DNA of 64,000 bases from positions 930,001 to 994,000 of the forward strand of contig NZ_CP112880.1 in assembly GCF_028747205.1 (NCBI RefSeq), written 5' to 3'. Below, piece by piece: positions 34,971 through 44,207 of this stretch (its first letter is position 1; each line of letters starts with the position of its first letter). Source of the DNA: Streptomyces sp. CA-278952. Lineage in GTDB: Bacteria; Actinomycetota; Actinomycetes; Streptomycetales; Streptomycetaceae. A program made the translations under genes and the position numbers. The notes under the pieces were generated by a model. The model saw only the letters and a program-made list of their open reading frames with translations. It was not told the DNA's origin and made no database searches.

Positions 34971-37110
34971 GGCGCGCCGCGGGGACGACAGGGCGGGCGG
35001 GCGCGGGGCGGGCCGGGACGGCCGGACGGACGGGGACGGCCGGACGGACGGGGACGGCCGGACGGACGGGGACGGCCGGACGGACGGGGACGGTGGGAGC
35101 GCCGGCCGAAGCGGGCGGCGCGACGGCCGGCGGGAGATGGCGGGCCGGGCGCGGCTGCCGCTGCGCCGGAGCCTGCTGGGGCGACTGCTCGCCGTTTCGG
35201 CGCTGGTGGCCGCGTGTTCGGTGGCGGCCACCGCCTGGATCGCCGTGCAGACCACCTCGGGTGCGATCAAGCAGGAGCAGGGGCAGAACCTCACCGCGGA
35301 CGCCCGGATCTACGACACCCTGCTGGAGTACGCCGCCCGCAATCCGACCTGGGACGGGGTCGGGGCGACGGTGCGCGAACTGGCCCGGGAGTCGGGCCGC
35401 CGGGTCGCCCTGACCACGCAGGGCAGGCAGCCGCTCGCCGACTCGGCCACCACGGCGACCGCCCCGGCGCTCGGGCCGCAGGCGTCCGCCGTGGTCGACC
35501 CGTTGTCCGTGGACACCGTTCTGGCGGCGCGCGGGACCGCCGGGCAGGGCACGGCGGCCGACCGCATCGACCCCCGGGCGGTGGGGCCGTTCCGGCTGTC
35601 GGCGGGGGACAGCAAGACGTTGCGGCGGACCGCCGACGACAAGGTGGAGTGCCTGAACCGGGCGGGCATCGCCTCGGACGTGGTGGTCGGCCCGAGCGGC
35701 CGCCCCCGGGTGCAGATCGTGGGCAACGACCCCGAACGCGCGCTGGGCACGCGGTGTGATCTCGCCGCTCTGGACACACCCACCCCTTCGGAACGCAAGG
35801 CCCTCGACGCGCTCACCGAGCTGGCCGACGCCTGTCTGAAGCGCCAGGACCGCGAGGGCGTACGGCTGAACAGCGACCTGTCCTGGGGCGATCCGGCGCG
35901 GGTGTCCCTGGCGCCCGAGTCCGGCCCGCGGCCGGACGAACCCGGGCCGCTGGTGCCGGCGCCGACGCCTGTGCCTGTGCCGACTCCGAGCGACGACGCC
36001 CCTGCGGAGGCGACCGAGCCGTCCGTCGTGACGCCGGAACGTACCGGGGAGAACGACCGGGCGATCGCGTCCTGTGTGGGCACGGCCCGGAGCGAACAGC
36101 TCAGCTCGTACGTGGCCTCCCCCGCCCTCCTCTTCATCGGCGACGAGGGCGGCGCGACGCTGCCCGGATTCGACCTCTCCCCCGCGAACACGGCCAGGAT
36201 CGCCGGGGCGGCGGCGCTCGTGCTGGCCCTCACCGTGGGCGCTTCGGTGTTCGCGGGCGCCCGGCTGGTACGCCCGCTGTACGCACTGACCGGCGCCGCG
36301 CAGCGCATGCGCGACGGGGAGCAGCCGGAGTCGGTGCCCGTCTCGGGGGACGACGAGGTCGGCCGGCTGGCCGCGGCGTTCAACGACATGTCCGCGCACC
36401 GGGCGCGGCTGGAGGAACAGCGCAAGGCCATGGTGAGCGACGTCGCCCATGAGCTGCGCACCCCGCTGAGCAACATCCGGGGCTGGCTGGAGGCCGCCCA
36501 GGACGGACTCGCCGACCCCGACCCGGCGTTCGTCTCCTCGCTGCTGGAGGAGGCCGTGCTGCTCCAGCACATCATCGACGACCTCCAGGACCTGGCCGCC
36601 GCCGACGCCGGGGTGCTGCGGCTGCATCCCGAACCCGTCGAGGTCCGGGAGCTGCTGAGGCAGGCCGCCGCCGCCCACCAGGCGCGGGCGGAGAACGCGG
36701 GCGTCACGCTCGCCGTCATGGGCACCGCCCCGGGGCCGGCCCTGCGCGCCGATCCGGTCAGGCTCCGGCAGGTGGTCGGCAACCTGGTGTCCAACGCCGT
36801 ACGGCACACGCCGGAGGGCGGACGGGTGACGCTGCGCGCGTACGCCTCCGAAGAAGGTGACGGGGCGGTGCTGGTCGAGGTGGCGGACACCGGCTCCGGC
36901 ATCCCGTCCGAGGACCTTCCCCACGTCTTCGACCGGTTCTGGCGCGCGGAGAAGTCCCGCAGCCGCCGTACGGGCGGCAGCGGCCTGGGCCTCGCCATCG
37001 TCCGCAAACTGGTCGAGGCCCACGGCGGCACGGTGGACGCGGCGAGCGTCGAGGGCAAGGGGTCGACGTTCGTCCTTCGCCTGCCCGGAACCGGGCCGTC
37101 CGGCCCCTGA
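34963..37110 (+). CDS. Sensor histidine kinase with large extracytoplasmic domain
   Basis: A 715-residue kinase. A basic, repeat-containing cytoplasmic leader (1-60; four DGRTDG copies) leads to TM1 (about 73-95), an extracellular sensor of about 320 residues, TM2 (about 405-427), HAMP, HisKA with phospho-His in VSDVAHELRTPLSNIRGW, and HATPase (N box LVSNAVRHTPEGG, G1 VADTGSGIP, G2 GGSGLGLAIVRKL). The extracellular part has two Cys pairs that could form disulfides and a Pro-rich stretch (VPAPTPVPVPTPS). The signal is unknown; an MtrB/CseC-like cell-envelope role is plausible. Confidence 0.9.
35017..35088 (+). repeat. Four perfect 18-bp tandem repeats in the kinase leader
   Basis: Unit GACGGCCGGACGGACGGG, four identical copies back to back, in frame, encoding DGRTDG four times near the kinase N-terminus. 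The perfect copies suggest recent slippage or conversion; length changes would stay in frame. Confidence 0.9.
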
Positions 37111-37236
37111 TGGGATGACCACAGCGCTCTGACAGCTTCTTCATATCTCCACGCCAGCCTGGCGGCATGCCCCGTCCCCGGTGCGAACCGGCATCCGGGA
37201 CCGTCACGGGGCCGACTATGGAATGGAGCCATCCGT

Positions 37237-37689
37237 ATGACCGCTTTCCCCTCTCGTCGCACCCTGCGCGCCGCCGTCCTGGCCGCTGTCGCGGCCGGCG
37301 CGGTGTTGGTCCCGTCCTCCGCCGCCTTCGCCGACGCCTCCCCGAAGCCGTCGGAGCCCGCCGTGGTCGACCTGTCCGAGAGCAAGCCCCCCGTGGTCGA
37401 CCCGTCCGAGCGCAAGGCCGCCGATGACGCCGCGAAGGACGCCGCCCGGCCGGCGGTGACGCCGCGCGGCGGCGTGGCGGCGGGTGAGGGCCCCGCGCCC
37501 GCGCCCACACCGAAGGAGGCCGCCCCGGTGGTCACCCCGCGCGGCGGTGTCGCCGCGGGTGAGCGTCCCGCGGGCAGCGGTGACAACAGCACCGCGGTGC
37601 TGGCCGGCTCGGTGGCCGGGACGGCGCTGCTCGCCGGCGTGGGCACGATCGTGCTGCGCCGCCGCTCGGCGGCCGGCCTCGACGGCTGA
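37237..37689 (+). CDS. Small secreted, C-terminally membrane-anchored protein
   Basis: A 150-residue protein: signal peptide (residues 1-31, cut near SAAFADA), a Pro/Glu-rich disordered stalk with two near-identical VTPRGGVAAGE units (about 67-78 and 95-106), and a C-terminal hydrophobic helix followed by RRR (TALLAGVGTIVLRRR), the layout of a cell-wall sorting signal. No LPxTG or LAxTG motif is visible before the helix (RPAGSGDNST). It lies between the histidine kinase and a class F sortase, so it may be a non-canonical sortase substrate or simply tail-anchored. Confidence 0.7.
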   Translation: MTAFPSRRTLRAAVLAAVAAGAVLVPSSAAFADASPKPSEPAVVDLSESKPPVVDPSERKAADDAAKDAARPAVTPRGGVAAGEGPAPAPTPKEAAPVVTPRGGVAAGERPAGSGDNSTAVLAGSVAGTALLAGVGTIVLRRRSAAGLDG

Positions 37690-37714
37690 CCCGCACCGCT
37701 CACCACCGCTGACC

Positions 37715-37746
37715 GTGGCGCCGCCCCCGCACCGGGGCGGCGCCAC
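37715..37746 (+). terminator. Hairpin between secreted protein and sortase
   Basis: Perfect 13-bp arms GTGGCGCCGCCCC (37715-37727) and GGGGCGGCGCCAC (37734-37746) with a 6-base loop. It should end the preceding transcript, so the sortase is probably driven from its own promoter or by readthrough. Confidence 0.75.
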
Positions 37747-37811
37747 GCCCGCGCACCGGCCCATCCCGTCCCGTCCCGCCGCCCTGTCCCGCCCCGATTC
37801 CGGAGTCCTCT

Positions 37812-38486
37812 GTGCCGTCCTGTACGTCGCCCCACCGCTTCCGGCGGACCGCCGCTCTGCTGACCGCCCTCGCGGCCTGCGTCGCCCTGGCGGGTTGCTC
37901 CTCCGCCGAGCCCTCCGCCTCGTCCTCCTCCGCCGCTGCAGGCGCGCCCTCCGCCTCGCCCTCTTCCGCTCAGGGCGAGGCGGCATCCGGATCGACCGGA
38001 TCGACCGGATCGACCGAGCCGTCCAGGACGGGCGGGCCGGATCAGCCGGCTCCCGCCCACGTCTCCATCCCCTCGATCGGCATACAGAGCACGCTCATGG
38101 AGCTGGGGCTCAACCCGGACGGCACGGTCGAGGTCCCGCCCGCGGAGAAGGGCATGACGGCGGGCTGGTACAGCGGCGGTTCCGTGCCCGGCACACCGGG
38201 TCCCGCGGTGCTGATCGGCCACAACGACACCCGCTTCGGCCGTGCCGTCTTCCACGACCTCAAGAACATCCGCGACGGCGCCGAGGTCCTGGTCCGCGAC
38301 GGGGCGGGGAGGACCCTGCGCTACACGGTCACCGGAAAGGAAGCGGTCAGCAAGAAGGCGTTCCCCACCGACAAGGTCTACGGCCCGACGAAGGACAGCA
38401 CGCTGCGGCTCATCACCTGCGACGGCGAGTTCGACGCGGACGGTCACACGGTCGACAACCTCATCGTGTACGGCGCCCTCGCCTGA
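37812..38486 (+). CDS. Class F sortase, lipoprotein-type
   Basis: A 224-residue protein with a lipoprotein signal (lipobox VALAGCSSAE, Cys about 29), a Ser/Ala/Gly linker including a GSTGSTGST stretch encoded by a 9-bp repeat near 37989, and a class F sortase domain. Catalytic His is in VLIGHNDTRFG and Cys in LRLITCDGEFD, with the typical HVSIPSIGIQSTL and VEVPPAEKGMTAGWYSGG strands. The usual C-terminal Arg position reads GHTVDNLIVYG, with no Arg visible. Function: transpeptidase for surface proteins, or housekeeping with unknown substrate. Confidence 0.85.
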   Translation: MPSCTSPHRFRRTAALLTALAACVALAGCSSAEPSASSSSAAAGAPSASPSSAQGEAASGSTGSTGSTEPSRTGGPDQPAPAHVSIPSIGIQSTLMELGLNPDGTVEVPPAEKGMTAGWYSGGSVPGTPGPAVLIGHNDTRFGRAVFHDLKNIRDGAEVLVRDGAGRTLRYTVTGKEAVSKKAFPTDKVYGPTKDSTLRLITCDGEFDADGHTVDNLIVYGALA

Positions 38487-38550
38487 AACGGTCTGCCGCC
38501 ACGGGAATCCCGCGAGCAACGGCCCGCACGTACGGTGGCGGCCCTGCGGG

Positions 38551-38874
38551 TCAGGAGACCCGGTCGGGGACGGAGAAGCCCTCGGGCGGCACGCCGTCGA
38601 CGAACAGCATCCCCACCCTGACCTTGCCTTCACGTATCTCCCGGGCCCTTCGGTACGCGACGGAGCCGTACCACTCCCGGATCCGGTCCATGTCGGGAAA
38701 CTCGATGACCACGACACGGGAGGAGTTCCAGACGCCTTCGACGGGCTCGGGCGTGGAGCCCGCGACCAGGTAACGGCCGCCGTGGTCGAGGATGGACTTC
38801 CGGGCCACCGGCGCGTAGGCCAGGCCCGCCTCCTCGTCCAGCACATCGATGTTGACGATGACGTAAGCGGGCAT
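38551..38874 (-). CDS. DUF1330 family protein
   Basis: A 107-residue alpha/beta ferredoxin-like fold protein: MPAYVIVNIDVLDEE start, GGRYLVAGSTPEPVEG, a WNSSRVVVIEFPDMDRIREW block and a short C-terminus. DUF1330 proteins belong to the dimeric alpha-beta barrel superfamily; functions are mostly unknown. Stand-alone gene, convergent with the sortase. Confidence 0.85.
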   Translation of the reverse strand: MPAYVIVNIDVLDEEAGLAYAPVARKSILDHGGRYLVAGSTPEPVEGVWNSSRVVVIEFPDMDRIREWYGSVAYRRAREIREGKVRVGMLFVDGVPPEGFSVPDRVS

Positions 38875-39082
38875 GGGATTCCCTTGTTCCGTCGGACACG
38901 GCGCGTACTGATGTCACGGTCGACACTACGGCTCGGCGCCGCCGTGGTCGGCGGAGCGACCGGTCGGCGACGGATGGCAGCCGACCGGACAGACTCGGGC
39001 CACCCGATGTCTACCCGTGGGTAACTCCCGCTGCTTGGATGGGGTCGACCGGTACGCCCCCCACTCGACCGCAGGAGACCCC

Positions 39083-40063
39083 GTGCCGAACACCGCGTCC
39101 CGCCGCCTGACCGGCGTGGCCTTGTCCGCCACCCTCGCCGCCGTCACCCTCGCCGTGAACGCACCGCAGGCGGCGGCTGCCGAGACCCCGTCGCTGCGGG
39201 TGCTCTCGTACAACGCGTTCATCTTCAGCAAGACCCTGTACCCCAACTGGGGCCAGGACCACCGGGCGGCCGAGATCCCGAAGACATCGTTCTTCCGGGG
39301 CAATGACGTCGTGGTGATCCAGGAGGCCTTCGACAACGGGGCCTCCGACGTGCTGCTGCGGAACTCCGCGTCCCAGTACCCGTACCAGACCCCGGTGGTC
39401 GGCCGGAGCAAGAGCGGTTGGGACGCGACGGGCGGCTCGTACGCGGCGGCGACGCCGGAGGACGGCGGCGTCACGGTCCTGAGCAAGTGGCCGATCGTGC
39501 GCAAGGAGCAGTTCGTCTTCAAGGACGCCTGTGGTGGCGACTGGTTCTCGAACAAGGGCTTCGCCTACGCGGTGCTGAACGTCAACGGCGCCCGGGTCCA
39601 CGTCGTCGGCACCCACGCCCAGTCGACCGACCCCGGCTGCTCGGCGGGCCAGGCGGCACAGACGCGCAGCCGGCAGTTCCGGCAGATGGACGCGTTCCTG
39701 GACGCGAAGAACATCCCGGCATCGGAACAGGTCGTCGTGGCGGGCGACTTCAACGTCGACGGGCACTCGGCCGAGTACGCCTCCTTCCTCTCCGACGCGG
39801 GCCTGAGCGCCCCGGAGACCCGCACGGGCCACCCGTACTCCTTCGACACCCGCGACAACTCCATAGCCTCCGAGCGATACCCCGACGACCCGCGCGAGGA
39901 CCTGGACCACGTCCTGCACCGCACGGGCCACGCCAAGCCGGAGGGCTGGCAGAACGACGTGATCAAGGAGGAGAGCGCCCCCTGGACGGTGTCCAGCTGG
40001 GGCAAGGAGTACACCTACACGAACCTCTCCGACCACTACCCGGTGATCGGCTCCGGCCGGTAG
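39083..40063 (+). CDS. sph: Secreted sphingomyelin phosphodiesterase (neutral sphingomyelinase)
   Basis: A 326-residue exported enzyme of the DNase I-like superfamily that cleaves sphingomyelin to ceramide and phosphocholine. Signal peptide residues 1-33 (cut near AAAAETP). Catalytic features of bacterial SMases: RVLSYNAFIF, the Mg-binding Glu in VVIQEAFDN, HVVGTHAQSTDPGCS, VVAGDFNVDG, DPREDLDHVL, and the final His in NLSDHYPVIG. GTG start with CAGGAG 6 bases upstream. Length matches Streptomyces and Bacillus SMases. It is possibly a phosphate- or choline-scavenging exoenzyme; choline could feed the betaine operon in this window. Confidence 0.9.
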   Translation: MPNTASRRLTGVALSATLAAVTLAVNAPQAAAAETPSLRVLSYNAFIFSKTLYPNWGQDHRAAEIPKTSFFRGNDVVVIQEAFDNGASDVLLRNSASQYPYQTPVVGRSKSGWDATGGSYAAATPEDGGVTVLSKWPIVRKEQFVFKDACGGDWFSNKGFAYAVLNVNGARVHVVGTHAQSTDPGCSAGQAAQTRSRQFRQMDAFLDAKNIPASEQVVVAGDFNVDGHSAEYASFLSDAGLSAPETRTGHPYSFDTRDNSIASERYPDDPREDLDHVLHRTGHAKPEGWQNDVIKEESAPWTVSSWGKEYTYTNLSDHYPVIGSGR

Positions 40064-40078
40064 CCGCCATGACGCCGC

Positions 40079-40110
40079 CGTCCCCCTGCGCTCGTCGCCG
40101 GAGGGGGACG
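40079..40110 (+). terminator. Terminator after sphingomyelinase
   Basis: Perfect 9-bp arms CGTCCCCCT (40079-40087) and AGGGGGACG (40102-40110) with a 14-base loop, 15 bases past the stop codon. Confidence 0.7.
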
Positions 40111-40177
40111 CGCGTCGCCCGGATCCTGCCGATATATCGTGGCCAGCGCTTGTGTCCGGGAGCGCGAGAGGGCCGGT

Positions 40178-42127
40178 ATGGACGGGGAGCAGGACCAGTG
40201 GATACGGGTGCCGGTCGGGGACGACGCGGCCCGCTGGGCCACGCGGGTGCGATGCCGTCGCGTACTGCTCGTCGTGCACAACGTCACCTCGGCGACCCGG
40301 CTGCTCGACGTCCTGCCGCTGTTCCACGACGACCTGGGGGTGCAGCTCCTCGCCACCTGCACGGGGTCCTCGGCCTTCCGGTCGGGCGTCGCGGAACTGC
40401 TCGCGGACACGGGGGTGCCCGTACTGCCGTGGGAACAGGCCCTCGCGACGCCGGTGGATCTTGCGATCTCGGCCAGCTTCGGCGGCGAACTCGGCGCGAT
40501 CAAGGGCCCGTTGCTCATACTTTCGCACGGTATCGGCTACACTAAAAGGCTGGCGGCACCGAGCACCGAGCACCGAGCACCGAGCACCGAGCACCGAGCA
40601 CCGAGCACCGATGCGGAGGCGGAGGCGGCGGAGGCCCCACGCAGGGAGCGCCTCCCCCCGGTCTTCGGACTCGCGCCGGACTGGCTCCTCGCGGACGGTG
40701 TCCCTCTCGCCGACGCGCTCGTCCTCTCCCACCCCGAGCAGTTCGACCGACTGGCCGCCGCCTGCCCCGAAGCGCTGCCCACCGCCGTGCTCGGGGGCGA
40801 CCCCTGCTTCGACCGGATGCTGGCGGCACGTCCCTACCGCGACCGGTTCCGCAGGGCGCTCGGCGTGGGGCGTGGGCAGCGGCTCGTGCTGCTCAACTCC
40901 ACCTGGAGCCCCCAGTCGCTGCTGGGCGACGGCACCGGAGAAGAAGCCGGTGGCGAGGGCGGGGGCGGTGACGACACGCTGCCCGCGCTGCTTCCGCGGC
41001 TCGCGTCGGAGCTTCCCGCCGACGAGTACCGCATCGCCGCCGTCCTCCATCCCAACATCTGGCACGGTCACGGCCCCGGCCAGATCAGGGCCTGGCTGGA
41101 CCGGGCCAGGCGCGCCGGCCTGGCGTTGATCGACCCGCTGGAGGACTGGCGTCAGGCGCTGCTCGCGGCCGACGTGGTCATCGGGGACCACGGTTCCGTC
41201 ACCTATTACGCAGCGGCGCTCGGCACCCCCGTACTCCTCGGAGCCGCCCCCCTGGACAGCCTCGACCCCGACGCCCCCATCGCCGACTTCATCCGGACCA
41301 CGCCCGGACTCGACGCGCGGGCGCCCCTGCGCGGCCAACTGGACGCGCTGATCGAAAGCCACGTCCCACAGCCGGGTCCGATGCGCTTCACCTCGTCCGT
41401 GCCCGGCGAGGCGGCGGTACGGCTGAGGCGGGCCTTCTACGAGCTGATGGACGCCCCCGAGCCGCCGGGCCCCGCCCTGCTCCTGCCGCTGCCGCTGCCG
41501 GACCCGGAGCCCGCCTTCCGTACGGCTCCCCTGTACGTGCTGACACGCTGCCTCGCGGGGCCGGAGGTCGTCGTGACCCGGTACGCCGATCCCGCCCGGG
41601 AGCCCGCCGGGGCGGGGGACGCCCATCTGGCCGTCCATGAGGACACCCGCGATCCGGGCCAACTCGACCTGGCCGACGTCGTCTTCCGGGACGGAGCTTC
41701 GGACGACCCGCGGTTCGGACCGCCCGGCCGATGGGCCGCCGAGGTACTGGAGCGGCACGCGCACAGCGCACTCGCGGCCTACGTCACCGGACCCTCGTCC
41801 TGCATCGTCCGGACCCGTGGCGGGGCCCTGCTCCGGCTGACCGGGGGGCCGGAAGCCGACGCGGACCCGGCGGTGTACGCGTCGGCGGTGCACGCCTGGC
41901 TCGCGGCGGGCAGGACCCTTGCCGCTCTGGTCGCGGACGGTCTGACCGTCCGTACGGGCACCACCGCCCACCCCGTGCTGGTCACGGCCGAGGCGGACGG
42001 GTCGGCGGCGGGCGGAACGAGGCAGCGCCCCTCGCCTACTCCCGCGGACCGGAGCCGGAGCAGCGCTCACGCAGGCGACGCAGATACTCCACGTGCTGGT
42101 CGGCGTTCTCCTCGGACAGGATCCTGA
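40178..42127 (+). CDS. Glycosyltransferase-like conserved protein (TagF/GT-B-like) with internal heptanucleotide repeat
   Basis: A 649-residue soluble protein. The fold appears GT-B/CDP-glycerol glycerophosphotransferase-like: RRVLLVVHNVTSATRLLDVL at the N-terminus, LLILSHGIG, VLLNSTWSPQSLLG, AAVLHPNIWHGHG and the donor-site-like VVIGDHGSVTYYAAALGTPV (about residues 338-357). The C-terminal 200 residues are less clear. Residues about 128-145 are a low-complexity APSTEHR repeat. ATG at 40178 with GAGAGG upstream. The last 92 bases overlap the convergent STAND gene. I recognise it as a conserved Streptomyces protein without known function. Confidence 0.6.
   Translation: MDGEQDQWIRVPVGDDAARWATRVRCRRVLLVVHNVTSATRLLDVLPLFHDDLGVQLLATCTGSSAFRSGVAELLADTGVPVLPWEQALATPVDLAISASFGGELGAIKGPLLILSHGIGYTKRLAAPSTEHRAPSTEHRAPSTDAEAEAAEAPRRERLPPVFGLAPDWLLADGVPLADALVLSHPEQFDRLAAACPEALPTAVLGGDPCFDRMLAARPYRDRFRRALGVGRGQRLVLLNSTWSPQSLLGDGTGEEAGGEGGGGDDTLPALLPRLASELPADEYRIAAVLHPNIWHGHGPGQIRAWLDRARRAGLALIDPLEDWRQALLAADVVIGDHGSVTYYAAALGTPVLLGAAPLDSLDPDAPIADFIRTTPGLDARAPLRGQLDALIESHVPQPGPMRFTSSVPGEAAVRLRRAFYELMDAPEPPGPALLLPLPLPDPEPAFRTAPLYVLTRCLAGPEVVVTRYADPAREPAGAGDAHLAVHEDTRDPGQLDLADVVFRDGASDDPRFGPPGRWAAEVLERHAHSALAAYVTGPSSCIVRTRGGALLRLTGGPEADADPAVYASAVHAWLAAGRTLAALVADGLTVRTGTTAHPVLVTAEADGSAAGGTRQRPSPTPADRSRSSAHAGDADTPRAGRRSPRTGS
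40556..40611 (+). repeat. Eight tandem copies of a 7-bp unit inside a coding region
   Basis: GCACCGA repeats eight times without a mismatch (56 bases). Because 7 is not a multiple of 3, three units encode APSTEHR in rotation and any change of one or two units would shift the reading frame of the host gene. This is a simple-sequence contingency-type element, rare in GC-rich actinomycetes. Confidence 0.95.
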
Positions 42128-44207
42128 TCGCCTCGTCGGTCAACGGCAGCGCCGCGGTGGGCTCCCCACCGGCCAGCAGGATCTCGGCGAGGTCCGTGAG
42201 AGCCCGCGCGGTGTTGTACGCCTCGCCGTTCGCCCGGAAGACGGCCAGGGCACGCCGCACGTGCTCCTGGGCCTCGTCCAGCCGCCCGAGGCCCCGCAGG
42301 GCCCGGCCCCTGTGGCGTTCCAGCAGAGCCCGGGCCCGGGGCACGTCCGCCGCACCCTCGTCGTCGGGTCCGATGCCGTCAAGGACGGCGTACGCCTCGT
42401 CGAAGCAGTCGTACGCGTCGGCGAAGCGCCACTGCCGCAGTCGCAGCAGCCCCAGGATTTCGATGGCGGAGGCCAGACCGCGGGTGTGCCCCGCCGCCCG
42501 CTCGTCGCGTGCGGCCGCCGCCGCTTCCGCACCGGCCTCGTCCCCGAGCTGCAACTCGCCCAATGTGTGCGCGAGTTGTACGTGCAGAGCACCTGCGATC
42601 CGGCTGCCGGGGACCTGCGCGTCGGCGACGGCCGCCCCGATCCGCAGAGCCGGGAGCACCGCCTCGTGGTGGCCCGCTTTGAGCTGGAGCGGCCACAGGG
42701 CGCGGCAGAGCGTCAACACCGTGTCCGGCTGTCCGAACTCCTCGGCGGTCGCGACGGCTTCGACGAGGTTGGGCAGTTCGGCGGCGAGACGCGCCACGGC
42801 GTCACCGCGCCCGGCGTAGGCGCTGTCCGGTTCGTCCGTCAGGGCCTCCGGCACCCGCCAGCTCTCCGGGAGTGCGGCCCGCGCCGCCGTCACCGACAGG
42901 CGCAGGTAGTGCTCGACCGCGCGGGTCGTGGCCGCCGAGCAGCCTGCGATGCCCTCGTGGCGCAATGCCGCTTCCTCGGCGTGGGCCCGTACGGACGGCC
43001 GATAGCGGTAGCGCCCGTTGCCCGTGTGCTCCAGCAGCAGTACGTCGGCCAGCCCGCCGAGCAGTTCCTCGGCGACGTCGACGTCGATGCCCGCGACCCG
43101 TGCCGCGGCCTCCGTGTCGAAGGCAGGCCACTGCCGCAGCCCCATCAGGCGGTACAGCCGGGCGGCGTCCGGCCGCAACAGCCGGTAGGCGTCCTCCGCG
43201 GCCGTACGCACCGGGTCGCTGTCGCTCATGGTGAGGCCTCCCGTCGGTTCGTCCGTCGGTTCGTCATGGGGCGGCGGGGCCGCGGTGAGCGGCCCGGGAT
43301 CAAGGAGCCGGGGCGCTGCGGCGCGTAGGGCGTACGGCGATCCGCCGCAGCGTGCCAGAACGGCGGGGAGCGCCGCACGGGCGGAGCGCATGGCCTGCTT
43401 GCCCACGATCTTGGTGAGCAGGCGCGCCGCGTCCCGGTCGCTGAGGGGCCCCACGGGCACCGGAGACGCGTCGAGCCCGGAGAGGGGTCGCCGGGCCACG
43501 ACCAGGGTGAGGACGCACGGCGCGGAGGTGAGCAGCGGCGCGATCTGCGCGGCGGTCCGGGCGTGGTCGAGGACGAGGAGCAGTTTGCGGTCCGCGACGA
43601 CGCGGTGAAAGGTGTCGATGCGCTCCGCCTCCGAGGGCGGGATCCGCTCGTCGCGCAGCCCGAGCCGGAGCAGCAGTTCCCGCAGGGCGCTCCCGGCGGT
43701 GTGGGCACCGCCGGTGCCCCGGCGGCCGAGGTCCACGTAGAGCTGCCCGTCCGGGAACAGGCTCTCCGCCCGCCAGCCCCAGTGCACGGCGAGGGCGCTG
43801 GTGCCCATGGCGTCGTCCCCGTACAGAAGGGCGACCCGGGGGCGTCCGTCCGCCTTGCGGCCCGCCTCGCGGTCGAGCAGCCGCATCGCCCCCTTCCGGT
43901 CCGTGAAGAAGCGTACGGAGGAGGGCAGCCGGGGCCGCCCGACCGTTGCGCCCGTGGTCTCCACCGTGCGGGCGAACGCGCTCCAGGTGCGGGCCAGTTC
44001 GGGGTCGCTCCGCACGCTGTCGTGGACGATCCGCGCCACGGCGTCCCGTTCCTCGGGCCGGGTCGGCGCGGCGACCTCGCGTCCGGCCATCCGCCGCACC
44101 AGCCCGCCCGCGGTCTCCCAGGCCCACTTGCCGGCCTCGCTCGCCACGCCCGAACCGACGGCGCCGAGGACTGCCGTGATGGCGGCCATCGATATGGGAT
44201 CCAGCAT
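42036..44207 (-). CDS. STAND/NB-ARC-like TPR protein with degenerate P-loop
   Basis: A 723-residue protein. The N-terminal helix pair (MLDPISMAAITAVLGAVGSG) resembles leader helices of bacterial NLR-like proteins. An NB-ARC-like core (about 110-330) follows, in which Walker A reads LLYGDDAMGTSALAVHWGW: the Gly-Lys-Thr/Ser is GTS, so the Lys is missing. Walker B reads KLLLVLDHARTA. A winged helix (about 370-450) and TPRs (about 480-715; YDCFDEAYAVLDGIGP, LDEAQEHVRRALAVFRANGE) complete it. Probably an inactive or nucleotide-independent scaffold. ATG at 44207 with AGGGGG upstream. Confidence 0.75.
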   Translation of the reverse strand: MLDPISMAAITAVLGAVGSGVASEAGKWAWETAGGLVRRMAGREVAAPTRPEERDAVARIVHDSVRSDPELARTWSAFARTVETTGATVGRPRLPSSVRFFTDRKGAMRLLDREAGRKADGRPRVALLYGDDAMGTSALAVHWGWRAESLFPDGQLYVDLGRRGTGGAHTAGSALRELLLRLGLRDERIPPSEAERIDTFHRVVADRKLLLVLDHARTAAQIAPLLTSAPCVLTLVVARRPLSGLDASPVPVGPLSDRDAARLLTKIVGKQAMRSARAALPAVLARCGGSPYALRAAAPRLLDPGPLTAAPPPHDEPTDEPTGGLTMSDSDPVRTAAEDAYRLLRPDAARLYRLMGLRQWPAFDTEAAARVAGIDVDVAEELLGGLADVLLLEHTGNGRYRYRPSVRAHAEEAALRHEGIAGCSAATTRAVEHYLRLSVTAARAALPESWRVPEALTDEPDSAYAGRGDAVARLAAELPNLVEAVATAEEFGQPDTVLTLCRALWPLQLKAGHHEAVLPALRIGAAVADAQVPGSRIAGALHVQLAHTLGELQLGDEAGAEAAAAARDERAAGHTRGLASAIEILGLLRLRQWRFADAYDCFDEAYAVLDGIGPDDEGAADVPRARALLERHRGRALRGLGRLDEAQEHVRRALAVFRANGEAYNTARALTDLAEILLAGGEPTAALPLTDEAIRILSEENADQHVEYLRRLRERCSGSGPRE

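Noticed and set aside
40556..40611. Short regular repeats considered as a CRISPR array
   Set aside because: The units are 7 bp, tandem, without spacers and inside a coding region.
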